In this document: positions 9,891-19,167 of the stretch, piece after piece
Layout of the letters: each line of letters begins with the position of its first letter
Numbering within the stretch: the stretch's first letter is position 1
Assembly: GCF_009497895.1 (NCBI RefSeq)
Contig: NZ_CP033116.1
Span: forward strand, 2,666,001 to 2,730,000
Reading direction: 5' to 3'
DNA length: 64,000 nucleotides
Source: Halopseudomonas pelagia
GTDB taxonomy: Bacteria; Pseudomonadota; Gammaproteobacteria; Pseudomonadales; Pseudomonadaceae
The notes under the pieces: generated by a model
Database searches by the model: none
What the model was told of the DNA's origin: nothing
What the model saw: only the letters and a program-made list of their open reading frames with translations
Position numbers and translations under genes: made by a program

Positions 9891-10934
9891 TCACCATTGA
9901 GGGGTTTCACTGATGTTCAGCCACAATGACTCGACCTGGGCCTGGCTCCCGTCAATGCGATAGGTCGCCCGCTCGTCCAATAGCAAGGTGCGTGTTGTGC
10001 TGTCGCTCGTCAGGGTTTCAGTAATCTGTGAGAACACCAGTATACGGTCCTCCGCCAGCAAAAAATCGGGTGTGCTGCGTATCTGCCGATACTTATCGAC
10101 TTGATCGAACGTAGCCTGCCAGAGTGCCTGAAGTTCGTCCTTGCTGAGAGTGGTCCAGGCTTCCTGATTGGGTAGCCGCACCCGAATACGTGCCTCTGCA
10201 TCGATTTGAGCAATGACGCCCAACGCATTTTTTGCGCGAGCGGCCTTATCTATCTGCTGCAAGTGATCGGTGATTACGTCGCGCTGCTGCTGGTCCGGCA
10301 CAGCGGTGACCTGGCTTCCATTCAGCTCGGCGAGAAACAGCCGCGCACTGGGGTGGTCACCCGTCCGCGCGGCGGTGCGTATCCAGCTAAGCCCGTCCAG
10401 CCGGCTGGCGCGATCATAGAGCCGCTTTCCGAGTACCCACTGAGCATCACTATTGTCATTTTCGGCAGCCAGTTGATACCAGTAGTCAGCCTGTTGCGGA
10501 TCTGCCTGAGTGCCCAGGCCGTGCTCATAGGCTCGGGCAACTTCGAACTGACCGATAGGATCACCTGCGTCTGCGGCGCGTTGGTACCACAAGAGTGCCT
10601 CGGTTGGGTTTTTCCCCACGCTGAGACCCGCCGAGTACATGTTGCCTATATTGAGCATGCCTTGACGGTTTCCAGCCTCGGCCAGCACCCGATACCGCTC
10701 AAATGCCTCATCGAACTGACCCATTTTGTAGACCGCGTAGGCATCCAGCACTTGGATCATTTCCCGGGCGATACGCAACTGTTCGTCTGCGTGGGTAGCC
10801 CCGCCGGGAAGCAGCGGCAGCACTGTGGCACAAATTACCACCAGCAGGGTCCGCAGGCGCGACAGAATCGAGCCACGGCTCGCTTTCTCGGTGGTCTGCT
10901 CCGTTACGGGAGTGCAGGCAGGGTGCATGGTCAT
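9891..10934 (-). CDS. Sel1-repeat (TPR-like) exported protein
   Basis: 347 residues with a hydrophobic segment at about 28-48 ending in GGATHADE, probably a signal peptide after a rather long N-terminal extension, so the true start could be internal. Residues about 65-200 contain Sel1-type repeats (AEAGNRQGMLNIGNMYSAG, AADAGDPIGQFEVARAYEHG, AAENDNSDAQWVLGKRLYD). The rest is of unknown fold. It follows the NosR-like gene by 30 bases on the same strand and is convergent with pqqH. Such repeat proteins usually mediate protein-protein contacts; a periplasmic assembly or scaffold role with the NosR-like protein is inference. Confidence 0.75.
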   Translation of the reverse strand: MTMHPACTPVTEQTTEKASRGSILSRLRTLLVVICATVLPLLPGGATHADEQLRIAREMIQVLDAYAVYKMGQFDEAFERYRVLAEAGNRQGMLNIGNMYSAGLSVGKNPTEALLWYQRAADAGDPIGQFEVARAYEHGLGTQADPQQADYWYQLAAENDNSDAQWVLGKRLYDRASRLDGLSWIRTAARTGDHPSARLFLAELNGSQVTAVPDQQQRDVITDHLQQIDKAARAKNALGVIAQIDAEARIRVRLPNQEAWTTLSKDELQALWQATFDQVDKYRQIRSTPDFLLAEDRILVFSQITETLTSDSTTRTLLLDERATYRIDGSQAQVESLWLNISETPQW

Positions 10935-10964
10935 GAGTATGTCCTTGACGAGTGCTGGTGAGCT

Positions 10965-13118
10965 TCAGGTTTTGGGCGCTGCGGCAGCGTTTTGCCACGG
11001 GCTGTCAGTCGCGATGATCTGGTTGTTTGCTACGCGTTTTCTGGCTTTGCTCGCCTGTTTTTCAGCGCTGATTGCAGCAACGCATTGGTCTTGATTGTTC
11101 AGAATGACGATGCATTCCAGGCACTGGACGCACTCACCGTAGTCGATGCTGCCGTCACGGTTGATGGCACCGATCTCACAATGATTCTTGCAGTGCTGGC
11201 AGGGTTGGCCGCAGGCATCAATGCGTTTGAGCCAGGAAAACAGATGGTACTTGCCAAGCATTGCCAGGCCTGCGCCCAAAGGACAAACGTAGCGACAGTA
11301 GAACTTGTGCACGAAAAGACCCAGACCCAGCAGGATCAGTGCGTAAAGCACAAAGGGCCAGGTACGCACAAAGAACAGGGTAATGGAGGTTTTGAACGGC
11401 TCGATTTCGGCGAGACGCTCTGCCAGGGTCAATGAAAAGAATGCACTGCCCACAAGGCCGACCAGAACGGCGTATTTGATCCATTGAAGCTTGCGGTGCA
11501 GTGGGTCGGCGATCTTCCATTGCCAGATGCGCAGCCGTTTGGCCAGCCAGGCGAGCATGTCCTGCAACGCCCCGAAAGGACATAGCCAGCCACAGAAAAG
11601 CCCCCGTCCCCAGATAAACAGGCTAACAAAGGTAAAGCTCCAGAGAATGAAGATCACCGGGTCCATCAAGAATACGCTGAGGTCAAAATCACCGCCTAGC
11701 GACAGCAGCAGAGTGAAAATATTTACCACCGACAGCTGCCCCTGGGCATACAAACCGAGAAACACCAGAGTGAAGATCAGAAAGCCGCCGCGAAATACAT
11801 GGAAGGCGCGGCTGTGACGGCTGATGCGCTGCTGAAAAACGAAAACCCCACTCAGTAGCACCAGTGCTAGTAAGGTGATGCCCACCTGCCAACTGCGCTC
11901 CTGCCACATGCGTAACCAGATGGGGACTTGCTTCGCCACTGCCTGGGGCGGCTGAATATCGAACAGCGCCGGGTCTAACGTCAGCGCTTGGGTAAAGATG
12001 GCGTTGTCCTCGACCAGCGGGTTGCGCTTCAGGCTGACGTTCAGTTGCAGCTGTGCCGGTTCGGCAGGGTTGAACCCGGCGTGGGGCTTGATACGGAATA
12101 TGTGTGCTACACCATTGCCCAGCGGCGTATTGAGCAGCTCCAGCACGGCACCATTGTTGTAGTTCATGTCATGCAATTCAATCGCCTTGTCGTTCTGCAC
12201 CAACACCAGGCGGCTGGGCGCGCTGGCAGGAGTGAAGTCATCGGGCACATGCCGGTATAGGCCCTCGGAGATCACCAGCAAGGCCTGCTCGTTCGCCTTC
12301 AACTCTTGATTGAGTTTGTCGAATTCCACCTGGCCAAGCAGATTTAGACCACTGTTAGGCGTGTTCAGGTAGGCAAAATACACCTCGCTGAATGGCTGTT
12401 CGGCATTGTCGCCGTGCAGACCGGGGAAGTATGCCAGGCGCTGACCAAGCGCTTGCTCCACCTCGGCCTGAGAAATTTGCCAGCGTTGCAGGTACTGTCG
12501 GTCCAGCAGTTGATCCCAATCCAGCGGCTCGAACAGATCGGCTTTCGGCGTGGCCAATGGGCTGCTGGAGAACCCCTCGAGAAGCTCACGGGCAACGCTC
12601 AAGGCCGATACCAACACCGTTTCGTTGAGAATGACCACCGAGACAGTGGCCTTGCTCACACCATCAAACTGGGTAATGGACGTACCATCGACCGTCTCTG
12701 CCTGGCGTCCGCCGACCACAATTGGCGTGCTGATGTCCTGCTGGCGGTACTGTTCAACGAAGTCAAACAGCGCTTGCTCGCCGAGACCGTGAAGGAACAC
12801 CGGCTCATGGTGCTCAACGACCGTGACGCCGCTCAGGACACCCTGCGGGTCCATGCCGATCAACAGTCGAATCGGCTTGCCGGAAAAGCCCTGCAGGCTG
12901 GAGTAGTCATTGGACTCAAAGGCATAGCCGAGCAACTCGTCGAGCTGATAGGCGCTGTAGACCGGCGGGTTGTCCTGTTTGGGTTCGATACGGGTGGCTT
13001 TGGGAAACAGTGCCTGGATCTGGCTGTCATTTATCGCAGCTGGCGCTGCCTGACTGAACAGCAACCAAAGCAGGAACCCGGCGCGTAAACAGTTGGAGAA
13101 AAAAGACCGGGCTGACAT
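10965..13118 (-). CDS. NosR/NirI-type membrane flavo-polyferredoxin
   Basis: 717 residues. A signal peptide is followed by a periplasmic FMN-binding domain (about 70-190) with the covalent-flavin type motif DGVSKATVS, then several membrane helices from about 410 to 630, cluster-type motifs CGWLCPFGA and CRYVCPLGA, and a C-terminal double ferredoxin (CGQPCQHCKNHCEIGA and CVQCLECIV...C). This is the NosR architecture, but no nosZ or denitrification gene is nearby. It lies antisense between pqqH and ercA, so it may move electrons across the membrane for the alcohol-oxidation system. The substrate and partner are unknown. Confidence 0.85.
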   Translation of the reverse strand: MSARSFFSNCLRAGFLLWLLFSQAAPAAINDSQIQALFPKATRIEPKQDNPPVYSAYQLDELLGYAFESNDYSSLQGFSGKPIRLLIGMDPQGVLSGVTVVEHHEPVFLHGLGEQALFDFVEQYRQQDISTPIVVGGRQAETVDGTSITQFDGVSKATVSVVILNETVLVSALSVARELLEGFSSSPLATPKADLFEPLDWDQLLDRQYLQRWQISQAEVEQALGQRLAYFPGLHGDNAEQPFSEVYFAYLNTPNSGLNLLGQVEFDKLNQELKANEQALLVISEGLYRHVPDDFTPASAPSRLVLVQNDKAIELHDMNYNNGAVLELLNTPLGNGVAHIFRIKPHAGFNPAEPAQLQLNVSLKRNPLVEDNAIFTQALTLDPALFDIQPPQAVAKQVPIWLRMWQERSWQVGITLLALVLLSGVFVFQQRISRHSRAFHVFRGGFLIFTLVFLGLYAQGQLSVVNIFTLLLSLGGDFDLSVFLMDPVIFILWSFTFVSLFIWGRGLFCGWLCPFGALQDMLAWLAKRLRIWQWKIADPLHRKLQWIKYAVLVGLVGSAFFSLTLAERLAEIEPFKTSITLFFVRTWPFVLYALILLGLGLFVHKFYCRYVCPLGAGLAMLGKYHLFSWLKRIDACGQPCQHCKNHCEIGAINRDGSIDYGECVQCLECIVILNNQDQCVAAISAEKQASKARKRVANNQIIATDSPWQNAAAAPKT

Positions 13119-13346
13119 GGCTGACCCCGCGCCGAATTAGGATTCTGTTCATGTTGGACGGCGCCATTGGCCGCAGCCATTCGACTTACGAGCAACCTGA
13201 GCGCTACTTAGGTCTTAATGCGTGACATGAGCTGCACGAGGGATCTCACCCGGCGGGAAGAGGGGACTGGCTCAGACAATACCCGCTTATGGTCCGGCGG
13301 GTAATCAGGTACTCTTGGCTGACAATAACAATCTGATAGAAACGCC

Positions 13347-14510
13347 ATGTCCTACGATATAAGCCAGCTACGCAAGTTTGTTACCCCGGAGATCATCTTC
13401 GGAGCCGGTGCGCGTAAAACCGTTGCCAACTACGCTTCTACCTTTGGCGCGAAGAGGGTACTGCTGGTCTCCGATTCTGGTGTGCAGGCCGCCGGGTGGC
13501 TGGCTGATGTGGAACAAAGCCTGGCAGACCAGGATATCGATTATGTGCTCTTCACCCAGGTGTCGGCCAATCCGCGTGTCGAGGAGGTCATGCACGGTGC
13601 AGAGGTCTACCGTGCTGCAGGGTGCAACGTGATTGTCGCGGTGGGCGGCGGCAGTCCCATGGACTGTGCCAAGGCGATCGGTATCGTGGTTGCACATGAC
13701 CGGCACATCCTCACCTTTGAAGGAGTGGACACCATTCGGGCGCCGATTCCGCCTTTGATAATGGTACCCACCACGGCGGGCACCTCGGCCGACGTGTCCC
13801 AGTTCGTGATAATTTCCAACCAACAGGAGAAGGTGAAGTTTTCGATTATCAGCAAGGCTGTAGTGCCCGATGTGTCGCTGATCGATCCGGAAACCACCTC
13901 CACCATGGACCCTTTTCTGTCGGCCTGTACCGGGGTTGATGCGCTGGTGCATGCCATCGAAGCATTCGTCTCGACCGGCAGCGGCCCGATGACGGATGCT
14001 CACGCGCTGGAGGCCATGCGCCTGATCAATGGCAACCTGGTGCAGATGATTCAGAATCCGCAGGACATAGCCTTGCGCGAGCAGATCATGCTTGGCAGCT
14101 TGCAGGCCGGCCTGGCGTTTTCTAACGCCATTCTCGGCGCAGTGCATGCCATGTCGCACAGCCTGGGTGGCTTTCTTGATCTGCCGCACGGGCTGTGCAA
14201 TGCGATCCTGGTGGAACATGTTGTGGCCTTCAATTACGCGTCGGCCCCAGATCGCTTCAAGGTTGTTGCACAAACGCTGGGCATTGATACCCGTGGTCTG
14301 ACCACGCCACAAATCCGGCAACGATTGGTTCAGCATCTGATTGACTTGAAAAAGGCCGTGGGATTCGAGCAGACGCTGGCCATGCATGGTGTCAGCACCT
14401 CAGACCTGCCGATGCTGTCGGTGCATGCCATGCACGACCCCTGCATTCTTACCAATCCTCGTGAATCCAGCCTCAAAGACGTTGAGGTGGTGTATGCAGA
14501 AGCCCTCTGA
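13347..14510 (+). CDS. ercA: iron-containing alcohol dehydrogenase ErcA
   Basis: 387-residue group III Fe-dependent alcohol dehydrogenase. The NAD-binding GGGSPMDCAKAIGI and the metal-ligand region HAMSHSLGGFLDLPHGLCNA are present. In P. aeruginosa ErcA is required for normal induction of ethanol oxidation and is regarded as part of a sensing circuit together with ErcS. Here it overlaps ercS by 17 bases, supporting a joint role. It is transcribed divergently from the NosR-like gene, with a 228-base intergenic region. Confidence 0.92.
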   Translation: MSYDISQLRKFVTPEIIFGAGARKTVANYASTFGAKRVLLVSDSGVQAAGWLADVEQSLADQDIDYVLFTQVSANPRVEEVMHGAEVYRAAGCNVIVAVGGGSPMDCAKAIGIVVAHDRHILTFEGVDTIRAPIPPLIMVPTTAGTSADVSQFVIISNQQEKVKFSIISKAVVPDVSLIDPETTSTMDPFLSACTGVDALVHAIEAFVSTGSGPMTDAHALEAMRLINGNLVQMIQNPQDIALREQIMLGSLQAGLAFSNAILGAVHAMSHSLGGFLDLPHGLCNAILVEHVVAFNYASAPDRFKVVAQTLGIDTRGLTTPQIRQRLVQHLIDLKKAVGFEQTLAMHGVSTSDLPMLSVHAMHDPCILTNPRESSLKDVEVVYAEAL

Positions 14511-16251
14511 CCCTCGGCGGGAGGTTCTTACCGGGTTGCTCGGGCTTGGCTCGCAGTCCTCTCGAAAGAGCTATTATCCGGAGCTGCTGGCGCGTCTGGA
14601 AGAGCTTGAAGCTGAGCGCAATCGCTATAAATGGTTGTTCGAGAATGCTCTGCACGGCATCTTTCAGGCCGGCCTTGGCCAGGGCTTCGTATCGGTTAAT
14701 CGAGCCTTGGCGCGCATGCTGGCGTACACCGATGCACAGGCCCTACTCAGCACCCATGAGGGCAGTTGGGCGGGAATCCTTGTAGGCGGTGAGAAGGAGT
14801 TTCAAGCCATCCGCCGCACGCTGATGAGCCAGGATGAGCTGGCAGGCTACGAAACCCAGCTGATGCGCGCTGACGGTCAATATCTGCAAGTGCGCATCAA
14901 CATGCTGCTCAGACCTGACGTTGAAGGGCCCGTGGTCGAAGCCTTTGTCGCCGATGTGACCGAGCGCAAGAATGCACAGGCCGCCATGCAGCGTCTGAAT
15001 GACGATCTGGAGCGGCGCGTCCAGGCACGCACCCAGGAATTGGAGGCGTTGAACGATAATCTTCGGCACGAGATCATCGAGCGCGAGAAGGTGCAGCGGG
15101 CTCTGCGTGACGCCCGCGATGCCGCCGAGCAGGCCAACCGCAGCAAAGATCGCTATCTGGCCGCGGCCAGTCATGATCTGTTGCAACCCATGAACGCCGC
15201 GCGACTGTTGATGTCGACTCTGCGCGAGCGGACATTGCCGATGCCCGAGGCACAATTGGTCGACCGGTCCCACAGCGCGCTAGAAAGCGCTGAAGACATG
15301 CTCACCGATCTTCTGGATATTGCCCGGCTGGATCAGAGCACGGTCAAGCCGGAACTGGGCGATTATAACCTCGCGGAACTGATTGAACCGCTGGTAGCCG
15401 AGTTCCGGGGGCTGGCCGAGGCCAGCGGGATCGAGTTGCGCATGCACCTAGGGCCCTGGGCAGTGAATACCGATTACAGGCTGCTCAGTCGTATCCTGCG
15501 TAACCTTTTGAGCAACGCCATCCGCTATACCGATCAGGGCGCGGTGCTGATTGGTGCTCGCCGCCGTGGCGAGGTGCTGGATATTCAGGTGTGGGACACC
15601 GGGCGGGGTATACCGGCTGCCCAGTTTGGCGCCATTTTCAAGGAGTTCAATCAGCTTGCAGCAGCGGCTGACGCACCTCAGACAAACAAGCAGGGCCAGC
15701 GCAAGGGTGTGGGGCTGGGCCTGGCGATTGTCGAGCGCATCGCGGCTTTGCTGAGCGTACATGTGGCCGTGCACTCCAGGGTCGGACGCGGCTCGATGTT
15801 TTCCGTCAGCGTGCCCATGGCTAAACATCTGCCCGCGGCAGCGTTCCCTTCCACCGGCATTCTGGAGCGACTTGCCGAGCCGCTACAGGGGCGGCGCTTG
15901 CTGGTCATCGATAATGAACAGATCATTCTTGCCAGCATGCGCGATCTGCTGACGCAGTGGGGAGCTGATGTTTGCGTGGCGGTCGATGCGGATTCGGCGC
16001 TGATGCAGTTGGACGGGGTGGTTCCTGACGTGATTCTGGTGGACTATCACCTCGATGGCGGCCGTAACGGCTGCGAAGCGGTCAGCCAACTGCGCGAGCG
16101 GTGGCGGCAAGGAGTACCGGCGATCATGATCACCGCCGATCGCAGCGAACACTGCCAGCAGACCTTGCGTGAGCTGGGAATTCCGGTACTAAACAAGCCG
16201 CTGAAAGCCAGCAAACTGCGCGCCATGCTCGGGCAGATGCTCCGGGGTTGA
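14494..16251 (+). CDS. ercS: hybrid sensor histidine kinase ErcS
   Basis: 585-residue soluble kinase. Order: PAS domain (about 40-165), coiled coil, HisKA with phospho-acceptor His in AAASHDLLQPMNAARL, HATPase (N box RNLLSNAIRY, GVGLGLAIVERI), and a C-terminal receiver with Asp in VDYHLDGG. No membrane segment is seen. The ATG lies inside the end of ercA, so the two are translationally coupled; an open frame further upstream is an artefact of the ercA sequence. It probably feeds the ErbR circuit of the locus. Its kinase core is very similar to that of the NahK-like protein at 21.7-24.3 kb. Confidence 0.9.
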   Translation: MQKPSDPRREVLTGLLGLGSQSSRKSYYPELLARLEELEAERNRYKWLFENALHGIFQAGLGQGFVSVNRALARMLAYTDAQALLSTHEGSWAGILVGGEKEFQAIRRTLMSQDELAGYETQLMRADGQYLQVRINMLLRPDVEGPVVEAFVADVTERKNAQAAMQRLNDDLERRVQARTQELEALNDNLRHEIIEREKVQRALRDARDAAEQANRSKDRYLAAASHDLLQPMNAARLLMSTLRERTLPMPEAQLVDRSHSALESAEDMLTDLLDIARLDQSTVKPELGDYNLAELIEPLVAEFRGLAEASGIELRMHLGPWAVNTDYRLLSRILRNLLSNAIRYTDQGAVLIGARRRGEVLDIQVWDTGRGIPAAQFGAIFKEFNQLAAAADAPQTNKQGQRKGVGLGLAIVERIAALLSVHVAVHSRVGRGSMFSVSVPMAKHLPAAAFPSTGILERLAEPLQGRRLLVIDNEQIILASMRDLLTQWGADVCVAVDADSALMQLDGVVPDVILVDYHLDGGRNGCEAVSQLRERWRQGVPAIMITADRSEHCQQTLRELGIPVLNKPLKASKLRAMLGQMLRG

Positions 16252-16363
16252 GGCGCGGCCTACTGCTTTGGTGCAGCTCACTTGCTACTTTAGTGGTGTG
16301 GGCGGATACAGGCTTGTCCTGCAGCGTTAATCTGGTAGCCCATAGACTGTCTACGAGTTCCCC

Positions 16364-19051
16364 GTGCATTCCATCCCACTGGCTTCCACTCCCGACGATG
16401 GTCGTGATTATCGGCTTTACCATCATGCCAACGGCTTACGCTGTCTATTGGTCAGTGACCCGTCGGCCAGCCAGGCGACCTGTGTCGCTCAGGTAGATGC
16501 TGGTAGCCATGACGAGCCGGATAGCCACGCCGGTTTGGCGCATTTGCTGGAACATATGTTGTTCATGGGCTCGGAATACTACCCTGAGCCAGGTTCTTTT
16601 CCAGCGCTGGTCAGCCGCTGGGGTGGTCGCTTCAATGCCAGCACCGCTGGCGAAGAGACTCGCTTCTTCTTCAGCGTCGCCTCGGCGGGGCTCCTTTCCT
16701 GTATCGGTCAGTTGGCCGACATGCTGGCCGCGCCTCTGATAGAGGCTACGCAGGTGGGTGCCGAGCGGCAGGTCATCCATGCGGAGTTTCATACTCGGCT
16801 GGCAGACGACGCGCTGCACGCTCAGGCGGCACTGGGTCAGGTAACTAATAGCGCCCATCCGCTGAGCCGCTTCAGCGCCGGCAATGCCACGAGCCTGAAT
16901 GGCACTGACAGCATGCTGGCGTCGCTGCTGCTGCAGTTTCACCGGCAGTACTACCGCGCGGCGAATATGGTGTTGGTACTGCATGCAAATCAACCGCTGG
17001 CTGATTTGCTGGCGCTGGCAGCCAGCTTTGCCGAGCGGCAGGCTCCGGGGGAGCGCAACAGGCGCACCCGCGCGCCGGTGCTCGGCGCCGATCTCCTACC
17101 CGGCCGGTTGCAACGGCAAGCGCAGTCGGGCATGCCGCGTTGGCAGCTGATGTATCCGCTGGCAGAGATGCCCTGGCTCAACCACGACAGTGCCGGGCAA
17201 TGGCTGTGTGAGTGGATTGCCAGTCCGACGCCTGCCGGTGCATTGGGCTGGCTGCGCGACCGACACCTGATCTCGCAGTTGACAGTACACTTGGAGGCCA
17301 TGCCCGGTGATCAGGGGCTGCTTTGCATCGAGTTGCAGCCCTTGCTCAAGCCGAACGATTATCCACAACTGCTTGATGCCTGGCAGGTCTGGCTGAACGG
17401 ACTGGCCAAGACAATCACACAACACTGGCCCACAGATGCACGAAAGAGTCTGCTTGATCAGTCCTTTGCCCTTGGGCCACAGGGTGAACCGGTAGAGTGG
17501 CTTAAAGTTCTGGCCCAACGCTTGATGCGTTTGCCGGTTGAACTCGTGCTTGAGCCGGCGGCCAATCGACAACCGCTTATCGAGCACCATTGGCGCGCAT
17601 TGCTAAGCCAAGTGCAGCCCGCCAACCTGTTGCTGGTGCAAGCGTATGGGCGCGCAGATTGGCCTGGTTATACGCCGTGGACTCACACCGGGTTTCAATA
17701 CGACGCCTTGAGCTGGCGCCCTCCTGCACGGGGAGCACCGTTGTCCACGATCGACGGGCTGCATTTCGGGCTTCCCTTGCCACTCAGTATTGCGCCGATG
17801 GCACTAGAGGCTTTGCCTGGCCTTAGATTGCTTGATTTGCCTAGCCACGGTAGCACTGAGGCATCGGCGCTACAGCTGGTGAAGACGCGCTTGACCTGGT
17901 GTTGGCGCTCAGGCCAGAGCAGCGAACCGCAACGTGTGTGGCTGCAGGCTTGCTGGGCTCTGCAGATTGAATCCCTGGCCCGCTGTGCCGAGTTGGCTGG
18001 TGTAATCATGGAATGGCAGCAAGCCACGGATCTATTGAGCCTGACGTTATCCGGTCCGCTTGGCCATGCTTCCAACGGTATACTGGCTATCACGCGAAAT
18101 GTGCTGAGCACCATCGCCCGGGCGCCTGAGCCAGGACTGATCGAGCTAGCTGGGTACCGACTGCGTGCGTGGCAGGCCGAACAGGCAGAACGGTTGCCGG
18201 CCTACCGTTGCCTTGCAGAGCTGGATGCCCTGCTGGCTGCCGATCCTGGTCAGCAACCCCGGATTTACGATGATCCACCTGCCAGTGGTTTGTCGCTCTG
18301 GAGGTGTTTACACGAGCGGGCCCAGCTGTTCTGGCTGAAACCCGCGGACTGGCCTGATACCCAGATCGATGGAGGTTTGCTGGCCAGCGCCTTCCCCGGC
18401 GTTACACGTCAGTTTGACTGGGGAGAGCAGCCAGCCAGGATGCTACCCAAGGGCGTCGGCCAGTGCGTAGTTACGGTGCAGCACGCCGACCGCGGCCAAC
18501 TGCTGTATTGCCAGGCGCGCGCCGCCACTGCGCTTGAGCGGGCAGGTTGGCGTTTGCTGCACCAACTTCTGGCCAGTGCGTTTTTCGACAGTTTGCGCAC
18601 GCGTCAGCAGTTGGGATACTGGGTGGTTGCCCGTTACCACGAGGTGGCCGGGTTGCCAGGATTGTTGCTGCTGGTGCAATCACCCAGCCATGAACACGCG
18701 CAGATAGCTGCGGCCATGGAGCTCTTTCTGCTGCAGCAGCAAAAGCTCATTGGCGCATTACCCTTCACGGCCATCAGCGCACAAGCCGAGCGCCTGGCTG
18801 ATGCTCTTCAAGCCCGCGAGGCCGCGGCCGAAGGTGCATTCGAACGATATTGGCAGGTATTGCTGGGCCGGGTCGGGGCGTATGCACCAGCAGACGGCGA
18901 GGCACTGCGCCAGTTGCAGCCGGCGCAGTGGCAGGAGGTCCAAGCGCAACTCTGGGGGCAGCCAGTGCGCCTGCGCCTGATCAGCGAAACTCATCCCAAG
19001 GTAGCGCATGACTCAGTCCTGCCAAAGCATCAGGAGGGCAGGGCTTTGTAG
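16364..19051 (+). CDS. pqqF: PQQ biosynthesis M16 peptidase PqqF
   Basis: 895-residue insulinase-family zinc peptidase. The inverted zinc motif is HLLEH (His60, Glu63, His64), with the distal Glu in the following AEFHTRL region. The second half would be the inactive M16 homology domain. PqqF, with a partner, cuts the cross-linked PqqA core. It starts at GTG 16364 (MHSIPL). It lies 112 bases after ercS and far from pqqA-E, unlike loci where pqqF is next to pqqA. The length is at the upper end for PqqF. Confidence 0.85.
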   Translation: MHSIPLASTPDDGRDYRLYHHANGLRCLLVSDPSASQATCVAQVDAGSHDEPDSHAGLAHLLEHMLFMGSEYYPEPGSFPALVSRWGGRFNASTAGEETRFFFSVASAGLLSCIGQLADMLAAPLIEATQVGAERQVIHAEFHTRLADDALHAQAALGQVTNSAHPLSRFSAGNATSLNGTDSMLASLLLQFHRQYYRAANMVLVLHANQPLADLLALAASFAERQAPGERNRRTRAPVLGADLLPGRLQRQAQSGMPRWQLMYPLAEMPWLNHDSAGQWLCEWIASPTPAGALGWLRDRHLISQLTVHLEAMPGDQGLLCIELQPLLKPNDYPQLLDAWQVWLNGLAKTITQHWPTDARKSLLDQSFALGPQGEPVEWLKVLAQRLMRLPVELVLEPAANRQPLIEHHWRALLSQVQPANLLLVQAYGRADWPGYTPWTHTGFQYDALSWRPPARGAPLSTIDGLHFGLPLPLSIAPMALEALPGLRLLDLPSHGSTEASALQLVKTRLTWCWRSGQSSEPQRVWLQACWALQIESLARCAELAGVIMEWQQATDLLSLTLSGPLGHASNGILAITRNVLSTIARAPEPGLIELAGYRLRAWQAEQAERLPAYRCLAELDALLAADPGQQPRIYDDPPASGLSLWRCLHERAQLFWLKPADWPDTQIDGGLLASAFPGVTRQFDWGEQPARMLPKGVGQCVVTVQHADRGQLLYCQARAATALERAGWRLLHQLLASAFFDSLRTRQQLGYWVVARYHEVAGLPGLLLLVQSPSHEHAQIAAAMELFLLQQQKLIGALPFTAISAQAERLADALQAREAAAEGAFERYWQVLLGRVGAYAPADGEALRQLQPAQWQEVQAQLWGQPVRLRLISETHPKVAHDSVLPKHQEGRAL

Positions 19052-19167
19052 CCACAACCAAAGCGCAATGTTTTCAAGTCCTAGGCAGAATGGGGCTGAA
19101 CGCAGGGCTTTCCGATAATTGGCCAGACGCTTTTATTCCGTCAGCCATCAATTACATCGGAGAGCAT

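Noticed and set aside
10965..13118. A nitrous-oxide reduction (nos) locus
   Set aside because: Only the NosR-like gene is present; no nosZ, nosD, nosF or nosY lies in the window, and the context is PQQ.
13368..14387. 339-codon open frame on the minus strand opposite ercA
   Set aside because: Complete overlap with a well-supported gene, no recognisable domain and low-complexity composition; a shadow of ercA.
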